Assembly: GCA_030696695.1 (NCBI GenBank)
Contig: JAUYRP010000001.1
Coordinates: forward strand, 134,775-198,774
Source of the DNA: Methylophilus sp.
Lineage (GTDB): Bacteria > Pseudomonadota > Gammaproteobacteria > Burkholderiales > Methylophilaceae
Reading direction: 5' to 3'
Length of the DNA: 64,000 bases
The notes under the pieces: model-generated
Told to the model about the DNA's origin: nothing
Seen by the model: only the letters and a program-made list of their open reading frames with translations
Databases searched by the model: none
Shown: positions 9,155 to 17,712 of the stretch, piece by piece
How the letters are laid out: each line of letters opens with the position of its first letter
Numbering within the stretch: position 1 is the stretch's first letter
Made by a program: the position numbers and the translations under genes

Positions 9155-9214
9155 TTATTATCAATAATTAACAAGGATAATTTAGATTTACTTTCAATAA
9201 AGTATTGATAATAA
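9155..9214. promoter_or_regulatory. Long-spaced inverted repeat in the LysR divergent promoter
   Basis: TTATTATCAATA at 9155-9166 and its exact reverse complement TATTGATAATAA at 9203-9214 flank 36 bp of AT-rich DNA between the divergent oxidoreductase and LysR genes. Two identical half-sites about 48 bp apart (centre to centre) fit a LysR tetramer bending its regulatory and activation sites. Inference from geometry; the binding motif itself is unknown. Confidence 0.6.
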
Positions 9215-9221
9215 TGCCTAC

Positions 9222-10148
9222 ATGGTCAATCTAAACGACATCCAAGTGTTTGTCTGTGTGGCAGAAAACAAAAGCTTTTCTGGAGCAAGTAAAACACTTG
9301 AAATAAGCCCAGCTGTTGCCAGCGCAGCCATTAAACGACTGGAGCTTAGTCTCAAAACACAATTATTTGTGCGTACCACAAGGAGCCTGAGCATCACGCA
9401 GGCTGGTTTACTCTACTTAAAACATGCAAAAAATGCGTTAGACGCCATTCGATCAGGTGAATCAGCCATCGCGCTTAACCAAGAGGAAATCAACGGGCGC
9501 TTATCTATTTCGCTTCCTTCGGATTTAGGGCGAGGCTTTCTAAGACGCACCTTGAATACGTTTCATCACCTGCATCCCAAGCTTGAAATCAAAGTAACGC
9601 CTACGGATCGTATCTCTGACTTATACAAATCGCCCGTCGATGTAGCAATTCGCTATGGCGTGCCAAGTGATAGCAGTTTATATGCCACATCGCTTGTCAG
9701 CATGAATCAACGCGTGGTGTGCGCATCACCAAAATACTTTCAACACCATGGCAAACCATCTACGCCAGATGACTTAACACAACATCGCTGCTTATGTTTT
9801 TTGTTAAATGACGTGGTACATAATAAATGGCAATTCGGATATGCGCCTGACATTCAAACAATTGCGGTATCAGGCAATAAGGTATCTGATGATGGCGACA
9901 TGGTGCGCCAATGGGCGGTGGATGGTGAAGGGATTGCCTATAAATCTAGGTTAGATGTGTTAGACGATATTCGCGCAGGCAAGCTTGAGATGGCCCTAGA
10001 AAATTGCGCCACAGAACCAGCACCACTCAATTTAATTACTGTGCAGAAAATCAGCGCAACCCCAGCAATGCAAGCCTTGCACAGCTTTTTAGTGAAAGCA
10101 TTTGAAGATTACTTGTCTGATAGGCAACAGATGCAATTACCCAAATAA
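9222..10148 (+). CDS. LysR-family transcriptional regulator
   Basis: A 308-residue regulator. The N-terminal winged helix-turn-helix (residues 1-60) carries VCVAENKSFSGASKTLEIS and QLFVRTTRSLSITQAG, followed by the periplasmic-binding-like effector domain to residue 300. It belongs to the CrgA/DsdC-like group typical of regulators next to quinone reductases. It is divergent from the two oxidoreductase genes with a 107-bp shared promoter. The inducer is unknown; electrophiles or quinones would fit. The 3' end overlaps the convergent dgkA by 12 bp. Confidence 0.93.
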   Translation: MVNLNDIQVFVCVAENKSFSGASKTLEISPAVASAAIKRLELSLKTQLFVRTTRSLSITQAGLLYLKHAKNALDAIRSGESAIALNQEEINGRLSISLPSDLGRGFLRRTLNTFHHLHPKLEIKVTPTDRISDLYKSPVDVAIRYGVPSDSSLYATSLVSMNQRVVCASPKYFQHHGKPSTPDDLTQHRCLCFLLNDVVHNKWQFGYAPDIQTIAVSGNKVSDDGDMVRQWAVDGEGIAYKSRLDVLDDIRAGKLEMALENCATEPAPLNLITVQKISATPAMQALHSFLVKAFEDYLSDRQQMQLPK

Positions 10149-10547
10149 CACCAAGCCCCAGATCACAACCGTGTTAAGCAAAGCAATAAACACTGCAGCA
10201 CTGCCAATGTCCTTGGCACGTTTGGCTAATTCATGACGTTCAATCGAGACTCTATCCACTACCGCCTCTACTGCTGAATTCAGTAACTCTACTATCAGCA
10301 CTAGAAATACACTCCCAATCATCAACGCACGTTGCACGGGCTCACCAGTTAAGTAGAGTGCTAATGGAATTAATAGGCATGCTAAAAACACTTCTTGCCT
10401 AAATGCATCCTCGTGTTTGAATGCCGCTTTAAAACCGTCGAGCGAATAACCAAAAGCATTCATCAAACGCTTAATACCAGTTTTGCCTTTGAATGGACTT
10501 TCTTGGTGAGAAGGTGAATTTAAATTTGAATCATTCATTGCATACAT
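10137..10547 (-). CDS. dgkA: Diacylglycerol kinase
   Basis: A 136-residue inner-membrane kinase that recycles diacylglycerol to phosphatidic acid using ATP. Visible are the amphipathic N-terminal region, three membrane helices, and the catalytic core EVFLACLLIPLAL then IVELLNSAVEAVVDR, in which the first Glu and the ELLNSAIE Asn/Glu are catalytic or metal ligands. The N-terminus is about 15 residues longer than E. coli DgkA. An alternative ATG is at 10538. Its end overlaps the convergent LysR gene by 12 bp. Confidence 0.94.
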   Translation of the reverse strand: MYAMNDSNLNSPSHQESPFKGKTGIKRLMNAFGYSLDGFKAAFKHEDAFRQEVFLACLLIPLALYLTGEPVQRALMIGSVFLVLIVELLNSAVEAVVDRVSIERHELAKRAKDIGSAAVFIALLNTVVIWGLVLFG

Positions 10548-10625
10548 TCGTCAAAAAGGTGTGTGGGTATTTTAACATGCGTTATCATATTGTTTTGGGA
10601 TTCATAGACTCATTAAGGGCATGAC

Positions 10626-10898
10626 ATGGCACGCAAAGTACAATGTATTAAATTAGGCAAAGAACTAGATGGTATGGATTTTCCACCTTACCCAGGTGAA
10701 TTAGGTAAGCGCATTTATTTGCAAGTATCTAAAGAAGCCTGGGCCACTTGGTTAAAACAACAAACCATGCTGGTGAATGAAAATCGCTTAAGCTTGGCAG
10801 ACCCATCTGCACGTAAATACCTCACTGAACAAACAGAAAAGTACTTTTTTGGTGATGGTGCAGACACTGCGAGCGGCTACGTACCACCTAAGCCTTAA
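10626..10898 (+). CDS. yggX: Probable Fe(2+)-trafficking protein YggX
   Basis: A 90-residue cytoplasmic protein starting [13 protein letters not shown], with the conserved Cys7 and the [29 protein letters not shown] block that defines the YggX family. It protects iron-sulfur proteins from oxidative damage. It is monocistronic, has its own ribosome site (AAGGGC) and ends at a strong terminator shared with convergent phoU. Confidence 0.95.
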   Translation: MARKVQCIKLGKELDGMDFPPYPGELGKRIYLQVSKEAWATWLKQQTMLVNENRLSLADPSARKYLTEQTEKYFFGDGADTASGYVPPKP

Positions 10899-10913
10899 GA
10901 CCTCATTACCAAT

Positions 10914-10941
10914 AAAAAAGCACCTCAAAAGGTGCTTTTTT
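10914..10941. terminator. Bidirectional terminator between yggX and phoU
   Basis: AAAAAAGCACCT / AGGTGCTTTTTT, a 12-bp perfect stem with a 4-nt loop and A/T runs on both sides, serving both converging genes. Confidence 0.93.
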
Positions 10942-10962
10942 ATTTTTTTATTGTATCTTTAA

Positions 10963-11667
10963 TTAAGAAAACGTCTCGCGTTCAATATCTTGTAAGCTGG
11001 TGTGACGAATATCTTTGCCTTTCACCATATACACAACGTACTCAGAAATATTTTTAGCGTGATCACCAATACGTTCCACTGCTTTCGCCACAAACAACAC
11101 TTCTAATGACATCGAAATGGTGCGTGGATCTTCCAACATAAACGTAATCAATTGACGCATCGCCGCACGGAACTGTTCATCGACCTGCTCATCTTGTTTC
11201 GCCACCTCTAAGGTCTGGCTCACATCTAAACGTGCGAATGAATCTAATGAAGTACGTAACATTTCACGCACCAGCTTTACCATGGTTTTAATTTCGGTAA
11301 AGCGTGGTTTAAACATACGATCTTCTTCGTAAATACGTTGTGCTGTGCGTGCAATTTTAGTCGCTTCATCGCCAATACGCTCTAAGTCTGTAATGGTTTT
11401 CACCATCATCATGATCATACGTAAATCACCAGCAGCTGGCTGCCGACGTGCAATAATGTGACTACAATCCTCATCCACTTGTACTTCTAGCGCATTCACA
11501 CGCGCATCGCTTTGCATCACATCTTTGGCTAACTTTAAGTCTGCTTTTAATAAAGCTTCTAACGCATTTACAATTTGCTGTTCAACCAAACCGCCCATTT
11601 CGAGCACTTTGGCGCGCACCGCTTCTAATTCGGCATCGTATTGTTTTGAGGTGTGTTCAAATTGCAT
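10963..11667 (-). CDS. phoU: Phosphate signalling regulator PhoU
   Basis: A 234-residue all-helical protein with two PhoU repeats (about 15-105 and 120-210), each carrying the metal-binding E/DxxxD pattern (DLERIGDEATKIA and AVERIGDHAKNIS). It damps the PhoR-PhoB phosphate response by contacting the Pst transporter and PhoR. Here it is a single gene; no pst or phoBR genes are in the window. Length is normal. Confidence 0.96.
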   Translation of the reverse strand: MQFEHTSKQYDAELEAVRAKVLEMGGLVEQQIVNALEALLKADLKLAKDVMQSDARVNALEVQVDEDCSHIIARRQPAAGDLRMIMMMVKTITDLERIGDEATKIARTAQRIYEEDRMFKPRFTEIKTMVKLVREMLRTSLDSFARLDVSQTLEVAKQDEQVDEQFRAAMRQLITFMLEDPRTISMSLEVLFVAKAVERIGDHAKNISEYVVYMVKGKDIRHTSLQDIERETFS

Positions 11668-11750
11668 ATGTGTGTCCTAGTTTATCCGTACCATTAGCAT
11701 ATTGGTCAGTTGTGACAACAATATGATACTTTTTGTTATTTTTTATCCCA

Positions 11751-12410
11751 CTATTTTTTGTATGTTTTCACACCTTCTGAGGTTGCAAGCAATAAAACGT
11801 TCGCTGGTCTTGCCGCAAACAAACCATTGGTCACTACGCCAACGATTTGATTAATCTTAGCTTCCATCGCAACTGGATCAGAAATGGTTAAACCATACAC
11901 ATCTAAAATCACATTGCCATTATCAGTGGTGAAATCACGTAATTTTGGCTGACCGCCTAATTTCACCAACTCACGTGCCACTTGGCTACGTGCCATTGGT
12001 AGCACCTCAACTGGCAATGGGAATTTACCCAATACCGGCACATATTTAGTTTCATCGCAAATACAAATAAAGGTTTTAGCTACTGCTGCCACGATTTTTT
12101 CACGTGTGAGAGCACCACCGCCTCCTTTTAACATGTGCATATGTTCAGTAATTTCATCTGCGCCATCTACATAGATATCCAAGCTATCTACATTGTTCAA
12201 ATCAAACACTTCAATACCATGCCCACGTAAACGTTGTGCAGTTGCCTCAGAACTTGCTACTGCGCCATCAATTTTGTGCTTCACTTTAGCAAGTTCTTCA
12301 ATAAAGAAATTGGCAGTTGAGCCAGTACCGACTCCAATAATGCCTTCTTTTACATATTCCACCGCGGCTTTTGCCACTTGTTGCTTTAATTCGTCTTGCG
12401 TGTAGGCCAT
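11751..12410 (-). CDS. rpiA: Ribose-5-phosphate isomerase A
   Basis: A 219-residue cytoplasmic enzyme interconverting ribose-5-phosphate and ribulose-5-phosphate. Conserved blocks are [12 protein letters not shown] (25-36), DGADEI (about 82-87), and [13 protein letters not shown] (94-106) containing the catalytic Glu. In a methylotroph it would serve both pentose phosphate and ribulose-monophosphate cycles (inference). It sits 83 bp upstream of phoU on the same strand. Confidence 0.97.
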   Translation of the reverse strand: MAYTQDELKQQVAKAAVEYVKEGIIGVGTGSTANFFIEELAKVKHKIDGAVASSEATAQRLRGHGIEVFDLNNVDSLDIYVDGADEITEHMHMLKGGGGALTREKIVAAVAKTFICICDETKYVPVLGKFPLPVEVLPMARSQVARELVKLGGQPKLRDFTTDNGNVILDVYGLTISDPVAMEAKINQIVGVVTNGLFAARPANVLLLATSEGVKTYKK

Positions 12411-12510
12411 TTTCAGTAAATCCTTAACTATTTCTTTTATAATACAAACAATTCCATATCATACACCGCAAAAGCCGCATTAATAAATATGACGGTTTTA
12501 AAAATATCGC

Positions 12511-14034
12511 ATGAGCACACAACTAGCCAATCAATACCGTGAAAAAATAGAGCACTCAAAAGTGTATGCAGTTGCAAAAGAAACCCCTCTAGAATTTCAG
12601 CCAAATTTGTCCGCACGCATTCAAAACCGCGTGTTACTCAAGCGTGAAGATATGCAGCCTGTGTTTTCATTTAAATTACGCGGCGCTTACAACAAAATGG
12701 CGAATCTTCCGCCAGATGTACTACAACGTGGCGTGATTTGTGCCAGTGCTGGCAATCATGCACAGGGAGTAGCATTAAGTGCACAAAAGTTAGGTTGCCG
12801 CGCGGTCATCGTCATGCCCACCACCACACCACAAATCAAAATCAATGCAGTCAAAGCGCGCGGTGCTGAGGTAGTGTTGTTTGGCGACAGTTACTCGGAT
12901 GCTTATGTGCATGCTCTCGATCTGGAAAAATCGGCAGGATTGACTTTCGTGCACCCTTACGATGACCCAGATGTCATCGCTGGACAAGGAACGATTGCAC
13001 TCGAAATTCTTAAAGCACACCCAGGCCCTATCGAAGCAATTTTTTGCTGCGTAGGCGGCGGTGGGTTATTGGCGGGCATTGCTGCATACATCAAAGCATT
13101 ACGCCCAGAAATCAAGGTGATTGGCGTAGAAGCCAAAGATGCAGAAGCGATGACTGAATCGCTTCGGTTAGGTAAGCGTGTCATGCTAGAGCAAGTGGGT
13201 TTATTTGCAGACGGCGCAGCGGTCAAGCAGGTGGGCGAGCATACGTTTGCGCTTTGTCAGCAATACGTAGATGAAATGATTGTGGTGGATAACGATGCGA
13301 TATGTGCTGCAATTAAAGACGTGTTTGAAGACACGCGTAGCATTTTAGAGCCTGCAGGCGCTTTAGCCACGGCTGGCTTAAAAGAGTATGTGACACGTCA
13401 CAACTTAACAGATAAAACGCTCATAGGCATTGCCTCTGGTGCCAATATGAACTTTGATCGTTTGCGTTTTATTGCTGAACGCGCAGAGTTGGGTGAGCAT
13501 CGTGAAGCCGTGTTGGCCGTCACCATTCCTGAAAAGCCTGGCGCCTTTAAAGCATTCTGTCGACTGTTGGGTAATCGCAATATTACGGAGTTTAACTATC
13601 GGTATTCTGACCCAAAAAATGCGCATATCTTTGTGGGCGTTGCGATACATAGCCCTGCAGAATCAGAGAATCTGGTGCAAGCGCTGCAACAAGAAGGTTT
13701 ACCCACACTGGACTTAACGCATAACGAGGTCGCTAAACTACATCTTCGTCACCTAGTAGGTGGACATGCGCCACAAGCCGAGCATGAAGTCGTGTATCGA
13801 TTTGAATTTCCTGAAAAGCCAGGTGCACTCATGAATTTCTTGGAATCGATGGGGCACAATTGGAACATCAGCTTGTTCCATTACCGTAATCACGGCGCAG
13901 ATTTTGGCCGTGTGTTGGTCGGTATGCAGGTACCCCCTCAAGAAAAATTAGCATTTGAAGCCTTTTTAAATCGTTTGGGTTACCCTTTTTGGGACGAGTC
14001 GAATAACCCAGCCTATCGATTATTCCTTGGTTGA
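12511..14034 (+). CDS. ilvA: Biosynthetic threonine dehydratase
   Basis: A 507-residue PLP enzyme making 2-oxobutanoate from threonine, the first step to isoleucine. The catalytic half carries the PLP lysine in FSFKLRGAYN (about residue 54), SAGNHAQGVA and the GGGGLLAGIA phosphate loop. Two ACT-like regulatory domains follow (about 325-400 and 420-500), each beginning with an (F)PEKPGA motif, so it is the isoleucine-inhibited IlvA type and not the short TdcB. It is divergent from rpiA. Confidence 0.97.
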   Translation: MSTQLANQYREKIEHSKVYAVAKETPLEFQPNLSARIQNRVLLKREDMQPVFSFKLRGAYNKMANLPPDVLQRGVICASAGNHAQGVALSAQKLGCRAVIVMPTTTPQIKINAVKARGAEVVLFGDSYSDAYVHALDLEKSAGLTFVHPYDDPDVIAGQGTIALEILKAHPGPIEAIFCCVGGGGLLAGIAAYIKALRPEIKVIGVEAKDAEAMTESLRLGKRVMLEQVGLFADGAAVKQVGEHTFALCQQYVDEMIVVDNDAICAAIKDVFEDTRSILEPAGALATAGLKEYVTRHNLTDKTLIGIASGANMNFDRLRFIAERAELGEHREAVLAVTIPEKPGAFKAFCRLLGNRNITEFNYRYSDPKNAHIFVGVAIHSPAESENLVQALQQEGLPTLDLTHNEVAKLHLRHLVGGHAPQAEHEVVYRFEFPEKPGALMNFLESMGHNWNISLFHYRNHGADFGRVLVGMQVPPQEKLAFEAFLNRLGYPFWDESNNPAYRLFLG

Positions 14035-14097
14035 TACAACCGATAATTGGCTGATATCAACCGATAATTGGTTGATATCAGCCATGTTAATTATCGG
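14029..14097. repeat. Nested inverted and direct repeats after ilvA
   Basis: A 14-bp perfect palindrome, GGCTGATATCAACC (14049-14062) and GGTTGATATCAGCC (14070-14083), has a 7-nt loop. The block CCGATAATTGG occurs twice (14040-14050, 14061-14071), and its reverse complement AATTATCGG follows at 14089-14097. A smaller hairpin GGTTG-ATA-CAACC overlaps the ilvA stop. No T run follows, so it is not a classical terminator. Confidence 0.75.
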
Positions 14098-14234
14098 CAT
14101 TGTTAACCACATGATTTAATTCAGTATTTTACGTATATCAAGTCAGTACGTTTTTTGCTTCAATAACAAACTAAATGCAAAATTAAGTATCCCAACTTAA
14201 TAGGTTCTAAATAACAACTCTTTGGAGAAGACGA

Positions 14235-15389
14235 ATGAAATTAACATCGGTGCTAAAACCAACCCATATGCGTGTGCTTACACTTGCATTAGTAGCAGCT
14301 TTAAGCGCATGTAGTAAAGACACCAATACCGAGAGCACCTCTGCGGAAGCGGCTAGCCCAGCGACTGAAGCCAGCGCAACCGCTTCTGATGGGAGCCAAG
14401 GTTTTGCTTATGTCACTAGCCAAGATGCTGGCGTGAGCGTGATTGACTTAGCCACCATGACCGTAGTGAAACAATTTGATGTAAAAGCAGAAGGTCCGCG
14501 TGGTTTGGGTATTACTGATGATGGTAAAAAGCTCATTGTTGCCACACGCGAAAATGAAAGTATCTCTGTCATTGATACGACCACGGGTGAAGTACTACAA
14601 CAAATCCCAGTGGGCAAAAACCCTGAATTTGTACGTATCAGTGGCGATTTTGCATACGTATCTTCTGAGCCAAGTTCAAAAGGTGGTCCACCACCTGCTC
14701 CTGGCGCTAAAGCTGCCGAAGAGGAAGACGACGATGATGACGATGACAGCGTCCCAGCGAAAATTGCCGTAGTAGATTTAGTCAAAGGCGAGAAAGTGCG
14801 CGAGATTACTGGCGGACCGGAAACTGAAGGCATAGAGTTTTCTGCAGACGGCAAACAACTTGTCATTACCAACGAAGCAGATAACACGGTGACAGTGCAC
14901 AACATTGATGATGGGAAATTGGTCAAAACCATTCAAACCCATGAGCATGGTGATCGTCCACGTGGCATCAAAGTTTCGCCCGATGGCAGCACGTATTTGG
15001 CTACGCTTGAATACGGTAACAAAATTATGGTGTTAGACAAAGACTACAATTTGGTTCGTACAGTTGAAACTGGCCAAACACCATACGGCATATCATACAA
15101 CCACGCAGGCGATCGTATTTTTGTGGCCACCAACAAAGAAAAAATGCTACAAGTGTTTGATGCCAAAACCTTTGAAAAAATCAAAGACATTCCAACTGGC
15201 AATCGTTGTTGGCACTTTACATTTACCCCAGATGACAAGCAGATTTTACTCGCCTGCGGAAAATCCGATGCGGTGTATGTGATTGACGCAGAGAAACTGG
15301 AAGTGACTAAGCAAATTGAGGTGAAAAACATGCCTTGGGGCTTAGTGACTTACCCGAAAGCAATGGGTAGTCTAGACGCTAAAAAATAA
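14235..15389 (+). CDS. YVTN-type beta-propeller lipoprotein
   Basis: A 384-residue periplasmic or outer-membrane lipoprotein. A signal peptide ends at the lipobox LSAC (Cys26), followed by a Ser/Ala/Thr-rich linker and six to seven YVTN-type blades (for example VSVIDLATMTVVKQF and ISVIDTTTGEVLQQI). An acidic insertion of about twelve Asp/Glu residues lies between blades near 155-170, and Cys residues sit in GNRCWHF and LLACGKS. It resembles the beta-propeller proteins linked to PQQ-dependent alcohol oxidation, which fits a methylotroph. Partner and substrate are not evident from the neighbours. Confidence 0.85.
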   Translation: MKLTSVLKPTHMRVLTLALVAALSACSKDTNTESTSAEAASPATEASATASDGSQGFAYVTSQDAGVSVIDLATMTVVKQFDVKAEGPRGLGITDDGKKLIVATRENESISVIDTTTGEVLQQIPVGKNPEFVRISGDFAYVSSEPSSKGGPPPAPGAKAAEEEDDDDDDDSVPAKIAVVDLVKGEKVREITGGPETEGIEFSADGKQLVITNEADNTVTVHNIDDGKLVKTIQTHEHGDRPRGIKVSPDGSTYLATLEYGNKIMVLDKDYNLVRTVETGQTPYGISYNHAGDRIFVATNKEKMLQVFDAKTFEKIKDIPTGNRCWHFTFTPDDKQILLACGKSDAVYVIDAEKLEVTKQIEVKNMPWGLVTYPKAMGSLDAKK

Positions 15390-15401
15390 TAGTGTCTCTA
15401 C

Positions 15402-15430
15402 AAAAAAAGGCGCTTCATGCGCCTTTTTTT
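15402..15430. terminator. Bidirectional terminator, propeller gene / EVE gene
   Basis: AAAAAAAGGCGC / GCGCCTTTTTTT, a 12-bp stem with a 5-nt loop, overlapping the last bases of the convergent EVE gene. Confidence 0.92.
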
Positions 15431-15887
15431 ATTTCAGCAAGTCTAGAATATAGTCCCAATCTTTCGGGTCTACTGGCGTAATCGACAGGCGATTGCCGCG
15501 CTGCAATATGCGCAGATTAGCTAACTCAGGAATCTCCCGCATCTCCTTTAAGCTTAACAGACGCGTCTTACGCACCAGTTTTACATCCACATTAAACCAG
15601 CGCGGCGTCTCTTGCGTGGCCTTGGGGTCAAAATATTTATGTCCTTCTATAAATTGTAAGCGGTCTGGATAAGCCAACGAACTTACCTCACAGACGCCAA
15701 CAATCCCAGGCTCATCGCAATTAGAGTGATAGAACAACACACCATCACCAATGCTCATTTGATCACGCATAAAATTACGTGCCTGATAATTACGTACACC
15801 GTACCAATCCACTGTTTGATTTGGCCTAGAAGCTAAATCATCAATCGAAACATCCGCTGGCTCAGATTTCATTAACCAATATCGCAT
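15429..15887 (-). CDS. EVE-domain protein
   Basis: A 152-residue single-domain protein starting MRYWLMKSEPADVSIDDL and holding VDWYGVRNYQARNFMRDQMSIGD and FYHSNC, all typical of the EVE (thymocyte nuclear protein 1-like) fold of the PUA-like superfamily. EVE domains bind modified bases in DNA or RNA; the target here is unknown. ATG at 15887 matches the family's N-terminus; the longer reading to 15908 is rejected. Confidence 0.93.
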   Translation of the reverse strand: MRYWLMKSEPADVSIDDLASRPNQTVDWYGVRNYQARNFMRDQMSIGDGVLFYHSNCDEPGIVGVCEVSSLAYPDRLQFIEGHKYFDPKATQETPRWFNVDVKLVRKTRLLSLKEMREIPELANLRILQRGNRLSITPVDPKDWDYILDLLK

Positions 15888-15951
15888 CTCTATATCTCGT
15901 CTATTCATTTTCTCGTATCATACGATGGACTTGGTTTTGAATGGAATAGCA

Positions 15952-16311
15952 ATGGTAAAAAATGTACTCGGCACTGCGTTACAGACATGCAGCATGAACC
16001 CGCTAACTGGATTCACCCGTAATGGTTGCTGCGAAACAGGCCCAGAGGACAGAGGTAGCCATACCGTATGCGCGCAAATGACAGATGAGTTTCTAGCATT
16101 CTCATTTTCCAAAGGTAACGACTTGACTACGCCACGATTGGAATTTGGCTTTACTGGTTTAAAAGCAGGAGACCGCTGGTGCGTATGTGCTGCGCGTTGG
16201 TTGGAGGCCTCAGAGGCTGGATTTGCACCGCCTGTGGTGTTAGAAGCCTGCCACGAGAAATGTCTGGAAGTTGTGAGCCTTGCTGATTTGAAGTATCACG
16301 CATTACGCTAG
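15952..16311 (+). CDS. DUF2237 family protein
   Basis: A 119-residue protein with the family hallmarks CSMNPLTGFTRNGCCETGPED, HTVCAQMTDEFLAFS and KAGDRWCVCAARW. Several conserved Cys suggest metal or disulfide chemistry, but no function is established. ATG at 15952 (site GGAAT) starts directly at the family's N-terminus; 15925 is possible. It ends facing 6S RNA. Confidence 0.9.
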   Translation: MVKNVLGTALQTCSMNPLTGFTRNGCCETGPEDRGSHTVCAQMTDEFLAFSFSKGNDLTTPRLEFGFTGLKAGDRWCVCAARWLEASEAGFAPPVVLEACHEKCLEVVSLADLKYHALR

Positions 16312-16329
16312 TCAGCTGTTAGTGAAATT

Positions 16330-16470
16330 TTGCTCAACATCTATTCGCACTAGCCGCATGGCAAGCTGGTTCAAGCGAAGCTGAAACAAGGCACTTGAGT
16401 GAACGCAGTACACTAAGTACGAGGAACGAAAGTAACGCAGTGTCAGCGAGGCTTCAACAAGGTTAATTTT
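16330..16470. repeat. Internally repetitive non-coding element beside 6S RNA
   Basis: No gene is visible. On the minus strand, CCTTGTTGAAGCCTCGCT and CCTTGTTTCAGCTTCGCT are near-repeats about 75 nt apart, and the words ACTGCGTTAC and ACTGCGTTCAC lie between them. It resembles a dispersed intergenic repeat, or it could be the 3' trailer of 6S RNA. Family not recognised. Confidence 0.4.
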
Positions 16471-16660
16471 CTTTGGTGTTACCTGAGCCGTTAATCCTGA
16501 ACCAAAAAAGTTCAGGTGGTAACAGCCTAAAGCACTTTAGGTTCACTCACCAAGAGCCGCTTAAAAGCAGACTCAATTTAGAGCGATCACACCGCACCCG
16601 AATAGCCGAAACCTATAACAAAGACTAGTTCAAGGAATTTAGACTCAGGCAACACCAAAG
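16471..16660 (-). ncRNA. ssrS: 6S RNA
   Basis: On the minus strand a 190-nt segment is closed by CTTTGGTGTTGCCTGAG and CTCAGGTAACACCAAAG, which pair along the whole closing stem. Inside are further pairing arms and a central AT-rich bubble, as in the rod-shaped 6S RNA that mimics an open promoter and binds sigma70 RNA polymerase. It lies just downstream of zapA on the same strand, the classical position of ssrS. No open reading frame spans it. Exact ends are estimated from the stem. Confidence 0.85.
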
Positions 16661-16713
16661 AAAACGTATTGGATGTTAAAACTTAATTGTGACGTAATAA
16701 TGAAGTGATTTGA

Positions 16714-17016
16714 CTACAACAGCTTATTTTGCAGAGCAATCGCCTCATCAATCTGGTTTTGCATAGCAAACATCCTACGCTTTATATCCCCTACGTCAAC
16801 ACCATCAGACTGCGTATTGAGCAGTTCGTGCGAAATATTTAGCGCGGCCATAATAGCAATGCGCTCAACACCCACAATTTTCCCTGCATCGCGAATTTCA
16901 CGCATTTTATGATCTAGGTAATCCACTGCTTCCAGTAAGCCTTGACGCTCTTCATCGGTACAAGATACCGTGAACTCACGGCCCATGATTTCGATATCAA
17001 TCGGTTTTGCAGCCAT
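16714..17016 (-). CDS. zapA: Cell division protein ZapA
   Basis: A 100-residue cytoplasmic protein that bundles FtsZ filaments. The N-terminal domain contains IEIMGREFTVSC and EVVDYLD-like EAVDYLDHKMREI, and a C-terminal coiled coil covers about residues 55-100. Its ATG overlaps the stop codon of the upstream zapB-like gene by one base (TAATG), showing translational coupling. 6S RNA follows on the same strand. Confidence 0.95.
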   Translation of the reverse strand: MAAKPIDIEIMGREFTVSCTDEERQGLLEAVDYLDHKMREIRDAGKIVGVERIAIMAALNISHELLNTQSDGVDVGDIKRRMFAMQNQIDEAIALQNKLL

Positions 17017-17219
17017 TAAGATTGACCCTCTGCAGGCAATGAACCAAGCAAGCTTTCTAACTGGTTGCTTGCTTGTAGCATATTGTTTTTCAGCTGCGCT
17101 GAATCCTGCGTCGCTTTATTGAGTTCAGATTTAAGTTGCTGATTCTCATCGCGTAATGATGCACACACGCTGATAAGTTTGCTGACTTTGTCTTCTAAAC
17201 TTTTTAAATCAATCTCCAT
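17016..17219 (-). CDS. ZapB-like coiled-coil protein (TIGR02449 type)
   Basis: A 67-residue protein predicted to be almost entirely coiled coil (MEIDLKSLEDKVSKLI then LRDENQQLKSELNKA). Such small proteins precede zapA in beta- and gammaproteobacteria and are thought to act with it at the division ring. ATG at 17219 is chosen because an upstream reading to 17255 adds unrelated residues. It overlaps zapA by one base. Confidence 0.88.
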   Translation of the reverse strand: MEIDLKSLEDKVSKLISVCASLRDENQQLKSELNKATQDSAQLKNNMLQASNQLESLLGSLPAEGQS

Positions 17220-17342
17220 GTGCCCACTATAATTGAAAAAAATCATTAGAGTCAATAGCTAACGTTTACTATTCAAAGTGATTTGATATGTTTCAAACTT
17301 TCTGTTGTATAAAAAATTTATGGTTTGCGAGGGAACTTTCGC

Positions 17343-17348
17343 TATAAT
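17343..17348 (+). promoter_or_regulatory. Probable -10 box of the cobalamin operon
   Basis: A perfect TATAAT lies 8 bases before the riboswitch paired region begins. A clear -35 at 17-bp spacing is not seen; TTGCGA at 17325 is too close. Confidence 0.55.
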
Positions 17349-17353
17349 CCAAT

Positions 17354-17550
17354 TTGTTGTTAGGTGCCGACGTTACTTTTCTGTAATTAGGTGAAACTGG
17401 GAAACAGGTGAATTGTGTGCAAACACAAGCATTCCTGTGCTGCCCCCGCAACGGTAAGTGATTTTAGATTTACAACATGCCACTGAGCTGACTAAGCTTG
17501 GGAAGGCGTAAATTGAATCGTCACGAGCCCGGAGACCGGCCTACACAACT
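17354..17550 (+). promoter_or_regulatory. Cobalamin (B12) riboswitch
   Basis: An adenosylcobalamin-sensing leader RNA. The diagnostic B12-box core TGCCCCCGCAACGGTAAG is at about 17440-17458, preceded by GGTGAAACTGGGAA and followed by CACGAGCCCGGAGACCGGCC, the distal conserved block. The ends (TTGTTGTTAGG with CCTACACAACT) pair as P1. It lies about 160 bp upstream of btuB and should shut off the btuB operon when cobalamin is plentiful. The region 17551-17605, with AGCC-TTTATT-GGCT and GGGTGACGGTGG, is the probable expression platform. Confidence 0.96.
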
Positions 17551-17712
17551 AGAGCCTTTATTGGCTGTGTTGGAAATACCGCGGGGTGACGGTGGTTCAA
17601 GGCGTCTTACTTAATTGTTTTATCCTAAGTGATCGTTTCGTTCATGAAAGCCCTAGGTATTTTCTTTATTGAAACTCACATGCGGGGACGCGTGTGCACT
17701 CAGGGAAATATA

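Noticed and set aside
14408-14932. Long minus-strand frame with a Ser run inside the beta-propeller gene
   Set aside because: The Ser run is the antisense of the Asp/Glu codons of the real gene.
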